Below, piece by piece: positions 1 through 11,136 of a DNA stretch of 63,046 nucleotides. Each line of letters begins with the position of its first letter. The first letter of the stretch is position 1. The position numbers were made by a program, and so were the translations under genes. Below the pieces are notes generated by a model that did not search any database, was not told where the DNA came from, and was given only the letters and a program-made list of their open reading frames with translations. The stretch comes from Thermomucor indicae-seudaticae (taxonomy: Eukaryota > Mucoromycota > Mucoromycetes > Mucorales > Lichtheimiaceae), in NCBI GenBank assembly GCA_000787465.1, contig JSYX01000157.1, forward strand, positions 1 through 63,046, read 5' to 3'.

Positions 1-1
1 C

Positions 2-130
2 CTGTTGGGTCTCTTCTTTGGAAACTTTCAAGGATCCACAGAGGCCGAGAACCTGGTTTCTCAGGCTGTCCCTTGTGGCCAAGCCTCCTTGCCTTTATTG
101 GGTGACCCAAGGTTGGACGCTCAAGACTGA
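2..130 (+). CDS. possible 3' end of a truncated coding region
   Basis: Frame 2 is open from the window edge to a TGA at 128-130 (42 residues), and an AATAAA lies at about 204-209, as expected for a 3' untranslated region. The peptide contains GLFFGNFQGS and ends PLLGDPRLDAQD. I recognise no family. The other two frames are also open for part of this stretch, so this could be chance. The upstream sequence lies outside the window. Confidence 0.2.
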   Translation: MLGLFFGNFQGSTEAENLVSQAVPCGQASLPLLGDPRLDAQD

Positions 131-1930
131 TGGGCAACCCTTGTAAGCGGAAGAAGTTGAGAACACTGGGTGACCTTGGGACTCCAAGTCTCTTTTTGTC
201 TTAATAAAGTTTATATTTTGGTACAAGATACTTGAATGCCCAAATAAATTAAAAATACAAGTAAAATAGTACGATTTTCTTCTTCCATCTTGGGGTTTTT
301 AGAGGCATTTTTGATAACGTCTCCGTGTTATTTGGCAGAGAGAAAAATCAGGTGATGTACTAGAAATTGTAGATGAAGATAGAAGACGTCATGCGTCGAT
401 GCAGACCGACTTTTGACTCTACGAGACTGACGTTGGTTACAATGGTTATGTGATTGCTGCTGGTACATATTGGCATATTGAGCGATATTGCCGAAAGGAG
501 CTTTTTGAACGAATATACTTATGCTGGCATAGCCAGCTGGATATTTCATAGGGCCTTTAGCTGCGCAATGTCTTGTATTTGCTAGCAAAGCGACATAATA
601 AGTCTCATGACAGAGTTTCAGCGTCTTTTGTATATGCAATAAATCCTTTTTGCATTTCAGTAATTGTGTGTCATCAGTCTGTAATACGCTGTTGGTGGAA
701 ATGACACATTGCGACACAGTAACCATTAATCCCTGTGTGACCATCGTTAACCAAGAAGATTACCCCTCAATCTGATTGAAACGATTCGGACATGGCAGTC
801 TTCATGGTGAATGAACATTTGTTTGGTCGTTTTCCATCGTTGCTGTTGAAACAGAAACGTTGCGATGACTCAAAGGCTGGTGTTTATCCAGACACCTTGT
901 GCCAAAAAGTACGAACCTATTACGCGCAACAGTCGTGTGCGTATGACCAATGACTCCATGTACAAAGTGCGACATTCTTTTTGCGTGCGTGAGATGGCGC
1001 CTGGCACTGACAGTATCAGACTTATGGCAGATAAATGAGTAAAGTGCACAGTGCAACTTATGTTATTTGTCATTTTCTTTTTGGATTGGTTGGCATCAAG
1101 CAGCTTGAAGTGTAAGGCCGGCGATGCAAATGATCCACAAAACAGCAGATCGTGAAGAAGCCTGCTAGCCAGCAAAGCATCAGCGCGGGGCGATTTTCAT
1201 GACACGGTTTTAAGGCATCACGTTCCTTGAAGGAGGATGTATGTGTTAACGTCATCAATGGTGCCTGGTGTGCAGATAAATAGCATAACTGTTAAACATG
1301 CCTGTTCAATAAAGTGATCTCGCATTTTCTGCGTTATGCGTGTTGCGCGTGAGTGTCATACACGTTATTCCTTCGCAGCGAGAGCAAGGGCAACAACTAC
1401 AACAGATAACCTGATTTCGTGGTGTTCTGCCCTGTCGAAGACGAGAAGTACTGTCAACAGACTGTATTTTGGCTTTCTATGTAGGTAGCTACGAAAGCAA
1501 TATGAAAATTCAGAATGAAAAGTAATTGTGTCTTTCCAAGACCTGAAAGCCTTTCAGGATTTTGAAAGTTTCGTGTAACTCCTTTAAGTTTCTGTCTGTG
1601 CGTAATACATTTGTACGCGCTAACATGTATGTATCATGCATGCATCGGCCCTGTAACAAAGGCAAGCGCGTCATCTACCCAGGCAGATACAGGCTTTGGC
1701 GCTGGCTAAACAAAGAGAATAATAGGGGCCTGCTGACATGGAAAGCACGTTGCGTGCAGGATATTTTATTCCTCTCTACCATGACTTTCACCTGGACCAT
1801 GCCTTTATCAAATTTTAAACGCCGGACACGGTTGGCCTTTTGTTTGCACGACACAGCGGGAGAAATGGATTCCTCGGGATGCAACCTTCTGTCTTCCTTT
1901 CTTTTCCGTTAATTTACTTCTTCTCGTGCG
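131..1930. other. gene-poor stretch upstream of the bZIP gene
   Basis: About 1.8 kb without a gene I can support. Several open frames on both strands (for example 328-744 minus and 1562-1912 plus) show no recognisable domain and have no convincing splice partners. The last few hundred bases presumably hold the promoter of the bZIP gene. No tRNA or clear transposon end was seen. Confidence 0.4.
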
Positions 1931-3460
1931 ATGGTGCGCGGACAAGCTTTTCAAGAGCCTGCATCCGGTCCTCAAAGCCCTGTCCTTCTTGAGGACCTGA
2001 CAACTGAAACCCAATCAGCAACGTCCAAACCAACAGCACAGTTGGAACAGAATAAACGCAAATGGGCCGACTCGTTCGAGAGACAAGCCGTGCCACCTCG
2101 CTCCTTAAGTACGCCGCTGAACCGTGAGTCAGACTCAAAAAGCGTGCTCGAGGTCCGTGCTTAACCCATTGCCTTCATTTAGCCAGCCCTGGTCCAACGA
2201 CACGGGAATTTATCGCTGAGTTCCTTAACACAGGTAAAAAAATGCAGGACATAAAACAAGCGTGAGAAAAATTGGTCACCAGGGCTTCGATAGACAACAA
2301 CTGCAAAGTGACAGCCGAAAACAAGAACAATGATCCTGAAAGCACACGAAAGCCAGGACGAAAACCGTTTTCAGAAATCTCTATCGACGTATGTAAAGCA
2401 ATCTTTTCAATTTGATATGATATCTCCTTCCAACTCAGCTAAAACTGACCTGATAAGATAGGACGAAGATGATCCAAAAGTGAAGCGTAAAGTACAAAAT
2501 CGAGCTGCTCAACGTGCATTTCGTGAGCGAAAAGAGCGATACGTTCGAGAATTGGAAATGAAAATGAAACAGATACAGGAAACCTATTTTTACACCACCA
2601 CGCAATTGAGCCAGGAAAACCAATATCTTCGACATGTCGTTCACCAACTGGAGTCGGAGATCTGTGCCTTGAAAGGAATCCCGCTCCCTCCTCATCCTCA
2701 CGATATGAGAGAATGGCAGCCGTCAACAACAATAGCACCACCACCACCGCCAACTGGTTTGGCACCTTTCTTAACCATTCAACCTCAACCTAACGCGTCT
2801 CGCTTACCTGTGACCATTGCACCGGCTCCAATCCATAACAATAAGCAACAACGCCCGTTAGCACCTAAACCAGCAGCTGCAACCGTTCCGCTCCCGGAAC
2901 AACCATCATCATCACCACCACCATTAATAACAGCTGGTAGCAGCAGTCGTTTGCGCGCGCGATCACCAGCAGCTTTGTATATACAGTTTAGTCCTGAAGA
3001 GCAGTCGCTAGACGACTTTAATACCACTACGACTACAGCTACTTCCCACCCACGAAAGTTTACGCATGATCCAGCATTTGATGACCCTTACTTGTACCAG
3101 GAACCCATTGCAAGCACCAGTAGCACTAGCAGTAGCAGCAGCAGCGGTAGTAGCAGTCGTGGAAGCAGGCAAGTACGACCGTCAACGGACTTGAAGACAG
3201 GAGCCTGTGTCGTCGCCGAAGGATCCACCGAAAAGACACAACCTGTTCAATCACCATCCGATAACTGCAAAGTGCAATTGCTCTGGCGGCGTCTCAACTT
3301 GTACGGTCGATTTACGGACTTTGACTTTAACCAGATATGCAAAGTTGCTCAGATGGTGGATAATGCAAGCGAAAAGCAGCAAGATGCGCCTTCTGGCCCA
3401 GCCATGGAAGACTGGGAGATTGATAAGCTCATGCATATAATCAATCCTGATCACATATAG
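1931..3460 (+). CDS. AP-1-like bZIP transcription factor
   Basis: This is a nuclear DNA-binding protein of the fungal AP-1 (Yap1/Pap1) group. The basic region shows KPGRKP in one exon, then KRKVQNRAAQRAFRERKERY in the next, followed by a leucine-zipper coiled coil. The intron between them is about 2391-2461 (GTATGT to ATAG), so DEDDPKVKRK starts at 2462. The last exon runs to a stop at 3458-3460, with AATAAA directly after it. After the zipper come proline-, glutamine- and serine-rich tracts and a tryptophan-containing C-terminus ending NPDHI. The start is the ATG at 1931. The first intron is unsure: a GT near 2109 joined to an AG near 2292 keeps the frame. I do not see the clustered C-terminal cysteines of redox-sensing Yap1, so an oxidative-stress role is not supported. 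Confidence 0.8.
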
Positions 3461-3654
3461 CAATAAAAACTGTATTTGTAGAGTGTAGCTCAATGAACTG
3501 GTCTTCGGATAATTTTTTGCGTCATCCGGTTGCGTTCAACTTGACGTACAACATTGATACGTTCTGTTGCAGTTAATCATTTCGGAGCTTAATATGCTTG
3601 CTACATTCAGCGGTATCTGTTGGTTCCCATTTGAGTGTAGGAGAGATTTCCCAC

Positions 3655-4798
3655 ATGGAAAAGCGAACCGATGTGGCTGGTCCAACGTCAACTCCAAATT
3701 CGACAAACAATGTGAATGAGGGTGCAGAAGAAAGCGGCCGGAATTCACAAGAAGACGTGAGCCCCGAATCAGGTGCTCAGCCAAGTATCTCTTCCTCCGA
3801 AGAAACAGCAGCGGCGCCACCAGCTGCGGCATCTAGTAGTCCTGTTGAAGAAAACGACGATGAAAATACTAATGCTGAGGCACCTCTTATTCCGGAACGT
3901 AAAAGGAATCAGTTTTCGTATAGCGGCAACGAACTGAGGAGGCGGCACACAGCAGACAAGAAAAGCGAGTCTGGTGAACCGAGTCATGCCACTACTACTA
4001 CTACTTCTTCTTCTTCACCCTCTGGAGGAGGGTTTTATGAATGTAATATATGGTGAGAAAAATAGAGAGAGATTGGGAGCGCCTTCTTGACCTAGTTTTT
4101 GACTTACTAACCTCAATCTTTTATAGCTTCGATACAGCAACACATCCAGTTTTGACAGTGTGTGGACACTTGTTCTGGTAAGCGACATCATTCCTTAGTT
4201 CATTGAACCAGTACTCATTCTTTCTATAAGCTGGTCATGTCTGGCACAATGGCTTAATGCTCAAGCAAGAAACCCAACATGCCCCGTATGTAAAGCTGGA
4301 TGCGGAAAAGATAAAGTGATTCCTGTCTATGGTCGAGGAAGGGAAGAGAAAGATCCACGGTAAGATAGATATACTTCCTCGGTACTCTATATACAAGACA
4401 GGCATCTGAATATGGATATTGATTGAATATAGAACCGACCCATCGATACCCACACGTCCGGCTGGGCAACGGCCGCCACCCTTGCGAGATCCCAATGTAC
4501 CAACAACATCGTTTTTTGGTCAACCTTTGAGAGGTGCCATGTACAATGCAGGTGGTAATGTGTCTATATCCGCAGGCATAGGCATTTTCCCCTTTGGCAT
4601 CACCTTCGTAAGTTCGTTTTCTGACTCATTTGGGGACGGTCTACTGATGAGAGAGAACTTTTTTGCTAGAATATCCCCACTACTACTGCTACGTCCACGA
4701 CAGGTCTGCATGGAGGACAAACACCACAAAGTGCGTTTATGTCTCGACTAATTCTGATGGTGATAAGCTTGATTATTGTCGCTATTGTCTTCTACTGA
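3655..4798 (+). CDS. RNF5/RNF185-like membrane RING E3 ubiquitin ligase
   Basis: Predicted ER or mitochondrial outer-membrane ubiquitin ligase. Five exons (3655-4052, 4127-4177, 4231-4359, 4433-4607, 4670-4798) give 293 residues. A long serine/glutamate-rich N-terminus leads into a C3HC4 RING: YECNIC, then CGHLFCWSCL, then CPVCKAG, followed by DKVIPVYGRG and RPAGQRP, which are hallmarks of RNF5. The last exon encodes a hydrophobic tail anchor (LILMVISLIIVAIVFY) right before the stop. Two introns split RING codons exactly (TG|C for both cysteines), which supports the splicing. The start is the first ATG in frame; upstream in-frame codons are not ATG. The family works in ER-associated degradation. 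The N-terminal region is longer than in animal RNF5 (about 180 residues in total). Confidence 0.9.
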
Positions 4799-4952
4799 AA
4801 GAAATGAAAAAAGCTTCAACAAACAAGACTACGTACGGTATTGCTAGTAGAATATTATCTTTGAGCATTAAGAGGAAGAACATAGCACAAGCAAGGTATA
4901 CGCAGAGGAGTAAAAGAGAGAGGGGGGATTAAGAGAAAAGAAAGGTAAAGAA

Positions 4953-6203
4953 TTATTCACGATGACGATGAAGGTTTGGGGCATTGGCACCGGCTGCTTC
5001 GTCCACCCGAAGTTGACCGCTTCGAACGCTTTGACTCAATCTCTGAGCTGCCGTCATTTTTCCCTTGTTCTTTTTGGCTTTCTTTTGCGGCCGTACTACT
5101 GATACAGGAACGGGTGAATTGTGCACCAGGAAAGTCGACACACTGCCCATAAGAAGCCTGCATGGGTCATGTTAATACTGCACTCACCATATTGATCCGT
5201 GACTATATCTTTTTCTGTTACCCTTTAAGTGCGCCCTTTTCTCGAGAACCACAGACGACCATAGTTAACATACTGATGCTGCGAATCTATTTTTTGTATA
5301 TTCGCATATGAAAACCATGCTTTATATTGCTAACTAATACACGTACCAATTGCAATAACGATTCTCTTGTTGGACCGCCAATGGTGTAGATTACGATTTT
5401 GATATTGTATAATAACATTTCCTCGAGTATTGACCGTACTTTTGAAATAAGTATCTTTGACTTGCGATCGAGCTAAGTTAAAGGGGTTGGTATCCGATTG
5501 TATTGGATAGAGTTGCATGATGCTCTCTCACCTCCTGCCACAAGCGGAACTTGTCATCCTCACTCATATCTTCCACGTTTTCTTCCGTATTGACAACGCT
5601 GGCCACATAAATTTGATCCCCATCTCGAAGCATCGTTCCGATAGCCCAGCTCAAGGCGTACATGCTCTCCTCTCCAAAATCGCACATCACCATGTAACCT
5701 CTGCTTTTCTTTACCGGCCTTTCAGTTGACAATCCATAATTAAACGAGACCTCGATGCGATTGGGTGAGGTGGAGGTATGTGGAGGTTCAGAAAAGACGA
5801 GTTCCGGAGGTCGATGATTAGTAGCACTAGTGCTAGTAGTAGTATCTTCATGGTCTTCGTCACTCAAAACTATTTGACGGTTCCTTTCAGTAATTTCATA
5901 AAGTTCAGGATCAAGCTCCTCTTCATAATCGTCATTGTTCGTTCGGAAACTAACAAGTCTGCCGCTGCTACGATTACGATGACTGCTGGAACCACTTTGG
6001 TTGTCGTCGTCGGTGTTCGAGTCGTCTTCGTCGTCATCATCACCGGCGATTTTGTTCGGATCGCGTTTGGCTACAATAACCGCTTCTTGTACTCGACGAT
6101 CTTCTTCAGTGTCACGGTTTAGGTCTTCAATTTCTTGTGCCAACATGGCATCAAGATCCAGTGCCGCATATCTAGGCTTGTTCTGTGGACCTGATCTCGA
6201 CAT
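4953..6203 (-). CDS. universal stress protein (Usp) domain protein
   Basis: Four exons (6203-5532, 5472-5347, 5286-5222, 5157-4953) give 355 residues. The first 200 residues are acidic and low-complexity, with a run of aspartates. The Usp fold then begins at GYMVMCDFGEESMYALSWAI, continues with LLYNIKIVIYTIGG and ends with VVCGSREKGALKG and LLMGSVSTFLVHNSPVPVSV. The usual nucleotide-binding signature is G-2X-G-9X-G-S/T. Here it reads G-SR-E-9X-G-S, so the middle glycine is a glutamate and ATP binding may be altered. The C-terminus is lysine-rich (KKAKKNKGK). The start at 6203 is the ATG after a likely leader intron (CCCAG at about 6210-6214). The specific role in this fungus is unknown. Confidence 0.8.
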
Positions 6204-7129
6204 TGCTGGTGCCTGGGCAAACAAATAGAAATATGAGGGGGAAAAAGGCAATAATAGATAAGGTGGTCAGGGGCGGTGTGGAAGTAAAAGGTTGTACTTC
6301 TTAAGCATCATTCCTTCGCAAAAACCCCACACATACAAGAAACGTTGCTCCTTTTTTAAGTCACTTACACCGGGCTTATCCGGTATCTTGAACGCAACCT
6401 TCATGGAGGATTAAGGCGCAGCAGTATCATAATTGAAAAAGGCTTATGGTTCCGCTTTGCCAAGAAAAAGTTGAGAGCGAAACCCGGGAATTTTGCCCTT
6501 TCCTAAAAATACCTCATTTCTTCCCTGTGCGCATCCAAAAATCGATCATAGCCAGAGAAAATCTGAATTTCATACATGGGACTCCAATATCCCATTTATC
6601 TGGAGGAAAGCACAGTCTACGGATGCAAGAACTGCAGGACTCATCTCGCTGTTCCAGCGGCCATCTTATCCCATGCATGTCTTTTCTCTCTCTTCTTGTT
6701 CGAGAAATAGTTTCATGCTTACATCTCTCATCCCATTCCAGCAATTTCAAGGCTTATCTGGTCAAGCCTATCTCTTGCAATATGTGTACGTCATGTCAGA
6801 AAGATCTCTACGGTTTTACTGCTCAAAAAGATTGAAGCTTATACTTCGTTAGAGTAAACGTTATTGAAGGCGAGGAAGAGCATCGTGCAATGACAACAGG
6901 TTTGCATACCGTAAGAAACATTTCATGCGTTAAGTGCAAAACCGTCGTCGGATGGACTTACGTAATACGATGCTCTTGAAGAATATACCCGAAGCAGCAT
7001 TAAATGTAGCAGCTTTTCTTTATAGGTCCAAGCATACGGCGATCGTAACAAGTTTAAAGAAGGAAAATCCGTGCTTGAGAAAGACTGTCTAATGGATGTC
7101 GACTAACTGACTGACCCCCATGTTTCATA

Positions 7130-7132
<3 letters not shown>
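6204..7132. other. intergenic region between the Usp gene and mL53
   Basis: It holds the promoter side of the Usp gene and 3' flanking sequence of the mL53 gene. Overlapping open frames at about 6446-6852 show no recognisable domain and look like chance. Confidence 0.4.

Positions 7133-7174
<42 letters not shown>
7133..7174. repeat. (TA)21 microsatellite
   Basis: An uninterrupted run of 21 TA dinucleotides lies just downstream of the mL53 stop codon (7189), in its presumed 3' untranslated region. It is a likely length polymorphism. Confidence 0.95.
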
Positions 7175-7178
<4 letters not shown>

Positions 7179-7188
7179 CTCTAGATTA

Positions 7189-7616
7189 CTACGAGTTGTT
7201 TGCTTGCTCTGCTTCTTCCAGTTTTTTTGCGTGTTTGTTGACAATATCCACAATATTGTCGATGTTTAGTTTATCTGAATCGAGTTGTAACTTGTGTCCG
7301 TCACCTAAAAGCATAATGGTCATTAAATCATTTGGCTTCCTTTTGACAAGAAAGAAGAAGCGTTGATCTTACGGTAGACAATATTGATACGGGAAGGCGC
7401 TTTGGGATCTTGTAGGACCGTCGTGACGATTTTCAATGCTGGATTAACTCTTCTTGCTTCGTCTGTACTGACACGGTTCAAGAACAACCTGGCGATCACT
7501 TAATTCCACTTGTTTCCGTCTGGCTCTTGGAACCCGTATAGGTACCTTGACGATTTGGACGCCGCATTAAAAGGTGACAAGGCGACCTTGATCTCGTTAA
7601 TGTGTTTGGCAAGCAT
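7189..7616 (-). CDS. mitochondrial large-subunit ribosomal protein mL53 (yeast MrpL44 type)
   Basis: Three exons (7616-7546, 7488-7373, 7304-7189) give exactly 100 residues, close to yeast mL53. The protein starts MLAKHINEIKVALSPFNAAS and continues RLFLNRVSTDEARRVNP, then INIVYRDGHKLQLD, and ends with a lysine/glutamate-rich helix. The pattern KV..SPF, R.FL..VS, and a DGH/K near the end matches human mL53 and fungal MrpL44. An in-frame TAA at about 7499-7501 lies inside the first intron. I chose the ATG at 7616 because conserved sequence starts there; the longer frame back to 7715 looks unrelated. It acts in the mitochondrial large ribosomal subunit. Confidence 0.75.
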
Positions 7617-7830
7617 AATGTGCAGAGCAGACAGGGACAAAACAAAGTGTCGGAGATTGGAGAAAAGCCCTAACAGGGTCCAACTCATGGATGCCGCATC
7701 AATTGCTGAGCGCATCTCATAAACTCCAGTGCGGCGGCATTGTAGCTTTGAAGTATATATCTTTCATAGGGAATATATCTTACTAAGAGATTTAGAAATG
7801 TGATTAATAATGAGTAATTCAAAAGACGCC

Positions 7831-8039
7831 TTAAAATGTGCCCATCTTTTGGTACATAGCAGACTTAGCCATACATATTCTAAAGTACTGATCCGTCTGT
7901 TTCGCCCCGCAAATAATCCAATAGTCAAAAGTTTAGGAGGGTCTCGCTTTTCGTAGTCTTTTAGCTGGATAATTGGCGCTTCTTGAGCGCTTGGATCAAA
8001 CATGGAAAAAGCCCGATTACGTAACGTCTCCACTTGCAT
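7831..8039 (-). CDS. unresolved small gene or gene remnant, divergent from the oxidoreductase
   Basis: An ATG at 8039 (or 8003) opens a frame containing MFDPSAQEAPIIQLKDYEKR and PPKLLTIGLFAG. A second frame, joinable at a CAG near 7904, reads TDQYFRICMAKSAMYQKMGT and stops at 7831-7833. Both halves look like protein, but no GT donor between them would join the frames directly. Either an exon is missed, or there is a frameshift or sequence error. The divergent start lies only 49 bp from the oxidoreductase ATG. I do not recognise the product; its small size would fit a mitochondrial accessory protein, but that is a guess. Confidence 0.3.
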
Positions 8040-8088
8040 GTGATTCAATAACGACACCGAAACCTCACCGTTTCGTAACCTTTGCAAG

Positions 8089-9804
8089 ATGGACAGTGAA
8101 GGCGCGAGGAAATATGACCTCGGTATAGTCGTTGGGTTGACGGGCCTGGGGAAGCATGACTACTCGTGATTTGTAACACCATGGACATTCAGTGATCGTG
8201 GGTGCAACGGGCTTTACGGGATCTCTCGTCTGTGAATACTTGCTACAAAGTGGAGACAAGGTAGGCACGTGCGGCATTCAGCTCTAGTTCTCAATAATCG
8301 CGAATACTTCGTCGCAGAGCGTCCATTGGGCCATAGCGGGTCGCAATTTGCGAAAGTTAGATGAAGTTAAAGAGCGCCTGATTAAACTTGATGAATCAGC
8401 AAAGGTATGCAAAACTTGTTACGTGTTGGAAGAGACTTCTATTGCTAATGTTTCACTTTTATTAGGACCTTGACACATTAATCGTGGACGCGACTCAGCC
8501 GGAAACCTTGGCCCAAGTTATGGCTACAACACGCGTTATCCTCAGCACAGTTGGTAAACTTCATTGACTGTCAGAGATTAGCCACGAGTCACTGAAGGAA
8601 AGGTCATAGGCCCTTTTACAAAGTACGGTACACCTTTAGTGGAGGCATGCGTACAACATAAAACCCACTATGTTGACATTACTGGCGAGTTTGGGTGGAT
8701 AAAGACCATCATTGACCGTTTTCATGAAGAAGCCAAAAGAAATCACGTCATGGTCGTGCCAGCTTGTGGTCTTGATTCGATTCCGAGTGATTTAGGAACA
8801 TTCATGTAAATCGGAACACGCAGCGATTGAATGGATGGCACACAACTGACACTGTTGTTCTTGGTATTCCTGTAGGACATGCGACTATCTCCGGACGCGT
8901 CATGGCTTACAGGTGTCTGATGTTAAAGCGTCTGTTGTGGAGATCAATTCTGGTGTTTCCGGAGGAACACTACAGTCATGTATCGAAGCCATGACGGATA
9001 ACTCGCTACCCCTTAAAGCTGCTATTGATCCATATCTCTTGTCACCTGTGCGCGGTTTGGAGAAACCCTCGGTTCCTTGGTTGAGGAGAGACAGAGATTT
9101 TGGGAACAAGTGGCAGTCTGTCTGGGCTATGGCCATGGTCAACGAGAAAGTGGTACGCCGAAGCTGGGGATTATGGACCGAACGAGGACGCGGCTACGGT
9201 CGGTTATTCCGATATACGTATGTGTCAACCTGTGGTCTTGGATTGCGCGTCGGATACTGACTTACATCTTGTTATGTTCAAAAGGGAGACTATCTCGCTT
9301 CCATTTTTGCCCGCGTTTCTTATGACTTCCTTCTTTCTGGCATTCACGCCTATTTTAAGTGTCGTTCTTCGAATTGGATGGCTGCGCCGTCTAGTCCAAA
9401 AGTGTTTGCCCGCGGGAGGTACAGGCCCTTCGCGACAGCAATTGGAAAGCGGCCACTTTCAGCTTCAATTTGTTGCTACAGCAGAGACAGAGCCATATGA
9501 TGAACCGGTCCGTGCGAAAGGCACCGTCAAAGGTAAATGGCCTTCGTATACATATCCTTCAATTGGATTGTTCTCTCATTGGTTTGGTATGGTTATACTT
9601 GTGTCAATAGGGTTTAGAGATCCCGGTTACGGTGACACATGTCGTATGGTTGTTGAATCCGCGTTATGCATCATCAAGAGCTATGATCAACTCCCAGGGA
9701 AAGATGGCGGCGTGCTCACCAGCTCCACTGCATTTGGACATGTCCTCATTGACAGGCTGACGAAAGATGGCGGTATGGTTTTTGAGGTTAAAGATATGCA
9801 ATAA
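8089..9804 (+). CDS. saccharopine dehydrogenase-like oxidoreductase (SCCPDH family)
   Basis: Eight exons (8089-8122, 8193-8260, 8318-8404, 8466-8553, 8610-8805, 8876-9217, 9285-9532, 9611-9804) give 418 residues, typical of the family. The N-terminal Rossmann motif is KYDLVIVGATGFTGSLV, split by intron 1. Then come WAIAGRN, a second strand LIVDA, VGPFTKYGTPLVEAC, and YVDITGE, all SCCPDH hallmarks. VVRRSWGLW and a hydrophobic segment (FLMTSFFLAF) precede GYGDTCRMVVESAL and a C-terminal GGVLTSSTAFGHVLIDRL. The family is NAD(P)-binding and membrane-associated, often on lipid droplets; the substrate is generally unknown. It is not the lysine-pathway Lys9 itself. The minus-strand frame at 8065-8277 is a shadow of exons 1-2. 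Confidence 0.85.
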
Positions 9805-10009
9805 GGAACTAGGCCCATTGGATCCATTAAATGAAGCTTATTGCTACAAAAGTTTGCACATGTTTTGTATCTTGCTTGACCGCTGTTAGTAACTTGGCAA
9901 CGTTTTGATTTGTATATCTGTAAGTATGCGCTCATTTTCAGAATTTGAGCCCGTTCGAAAGAACAAGCCCGACATAAGGTGGAGACAGGCTACACTAGCT
10001 GTGCCGCAA

Positions 10010-11136
10010 ATGGACGATCAATGGCTTTTCTCAGATGAAGTAGTTATCTCATCTCAAGAAGAAGAAGGAGAAGAAGAACGTCCTTCCATTATTCCGGAGA
10101 CTTCCGTAGTCTTATCGGTGTCTCCAATTCCAAGTTACGCTGGTTCTGATCCAAGTTACATTGGTTCCTCTCCTCCAAGGGATGACGATGAGGAAGACGA
10201 TGAACAGGCGGACAGACAACTGGACGATGCAGCCAAAGAAGCTCGCGCTCTTCAGATTTACGAACAAACGCATCCAGATCATGAGCAAAAACTCACAGGT
10301 GGTCGTGAGATCACTAATGACGAAGCTTTCTGGCACGTGTCAACGTTTCGAGCTGACTGGGGCGTCGAAAAATTGCGAGACAATAATCCGCTCACGTATT
10401 GGCAGTGAGTTTTTTGCCCTCCCTCCCATCATCCATAGCAGCCAGCTCAACTATTGTTACTAGATCGGATAGTCAAAATCCAAAGGAACCTCACACAGTT
10501 ACCGTTTGTTTTCGCCGAGCTTCGTTTATCAGGGTATGTTGAAGGAATATGCTTAGCGCTGCTAGGAAATGTGGATATTATACAACCCTTTTTAGCAAGT
10601 TTCTATCTTCATCGACTTCTTTCAAGACGAAAGCTATACTCCTAAACAGATATCAATCAGGGGCGGTATAAGCCCACAGGAATTACATGTATGTGTGTAT
10701 ACAGTGCTATGGGACTTGTCTCACTTACATCGTTAATAGGAGATCATGTCTCTGGAATGCGACCAAACAGTAGGATGGCAAAATGCGGATCTCGCTGCTG
10801 TGGAAGGGTATGTACGGTATAAGCAGGCTGGTGTGGATGAAAGGTCTTATTTATTTAGTTGGCTAATTTGGTCAGTTTTGACAGCGAGCCAATACGCCTT
10901 TTCTATTTGCAAATAGCTGTTCTAAACACTTACCTGAATGGCCGCGATACTCATATCCGCCAGATCAAGATCTACTCAATGCTTCCGTAAGCTCTTTGGA
11001 GTTTTGAGTCTTTTTCTTGCGCTTGTTAATTAAAACTCACGGCATGCACAGATCGTACCTCGAGACCTATTCTCAGCAAACGCAGGAAACCTCCTCAACA
11101 CCTAGTATGGGTCCTACGCTGCGGGGACTTCGTTAA
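10010..11136 (+). CDS. DOC1: anaphase-promoting complex subunit 10 (APC10/Doc1)
   Basis: Substrate-recruiting subunit of the APC/C ubiquitin ligase. Six exons (10010-10404, 10464-10533, 10596-10688, 10740-10807, 10876-10986, 11052-11136) give 273 residues. An acidic N-terminal extension of about 100 residues precedes the DOC domain. The domain shows [60 protein letters not shown] near the middle and [20 protein letters not shown]. Those last residues are nearly identical across eukaryotes and form the D-box co-receptor face. Most APC10 proteins end in Ile-Arg, which docks on Cdc27; here the end is GLR. The ATG at 9926 is an alternative, but it lies inside what looks like a leader intron (GTAAGT to TTTTCAG). 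Confidence 0.9.

Noticed and set aside
98..110. 13-base palindrome TTGGGTGACCCAA near the left edge as a transposon end
   Set aside because: No matching inverted copy or target-site duplication was found nearby; it may be chance.
7500..7722. Extended minus-strand start of mL53 at 7715 and a plus-strand frame over the same bases
   Set aside because: Conserved mL53 sequence begins at MLAKHINEIKV (7616), and the plus frame is its shadow.
8065..8277. Minus-strand frame with CPWC and, in another frame, HCPSC, suggesting a zinc-finger protein
   Set aside because: It lies exactly antisense to exons 1-2 of the oxidoreductase, whose GATGFTG Rossmann motif is unambiguous.
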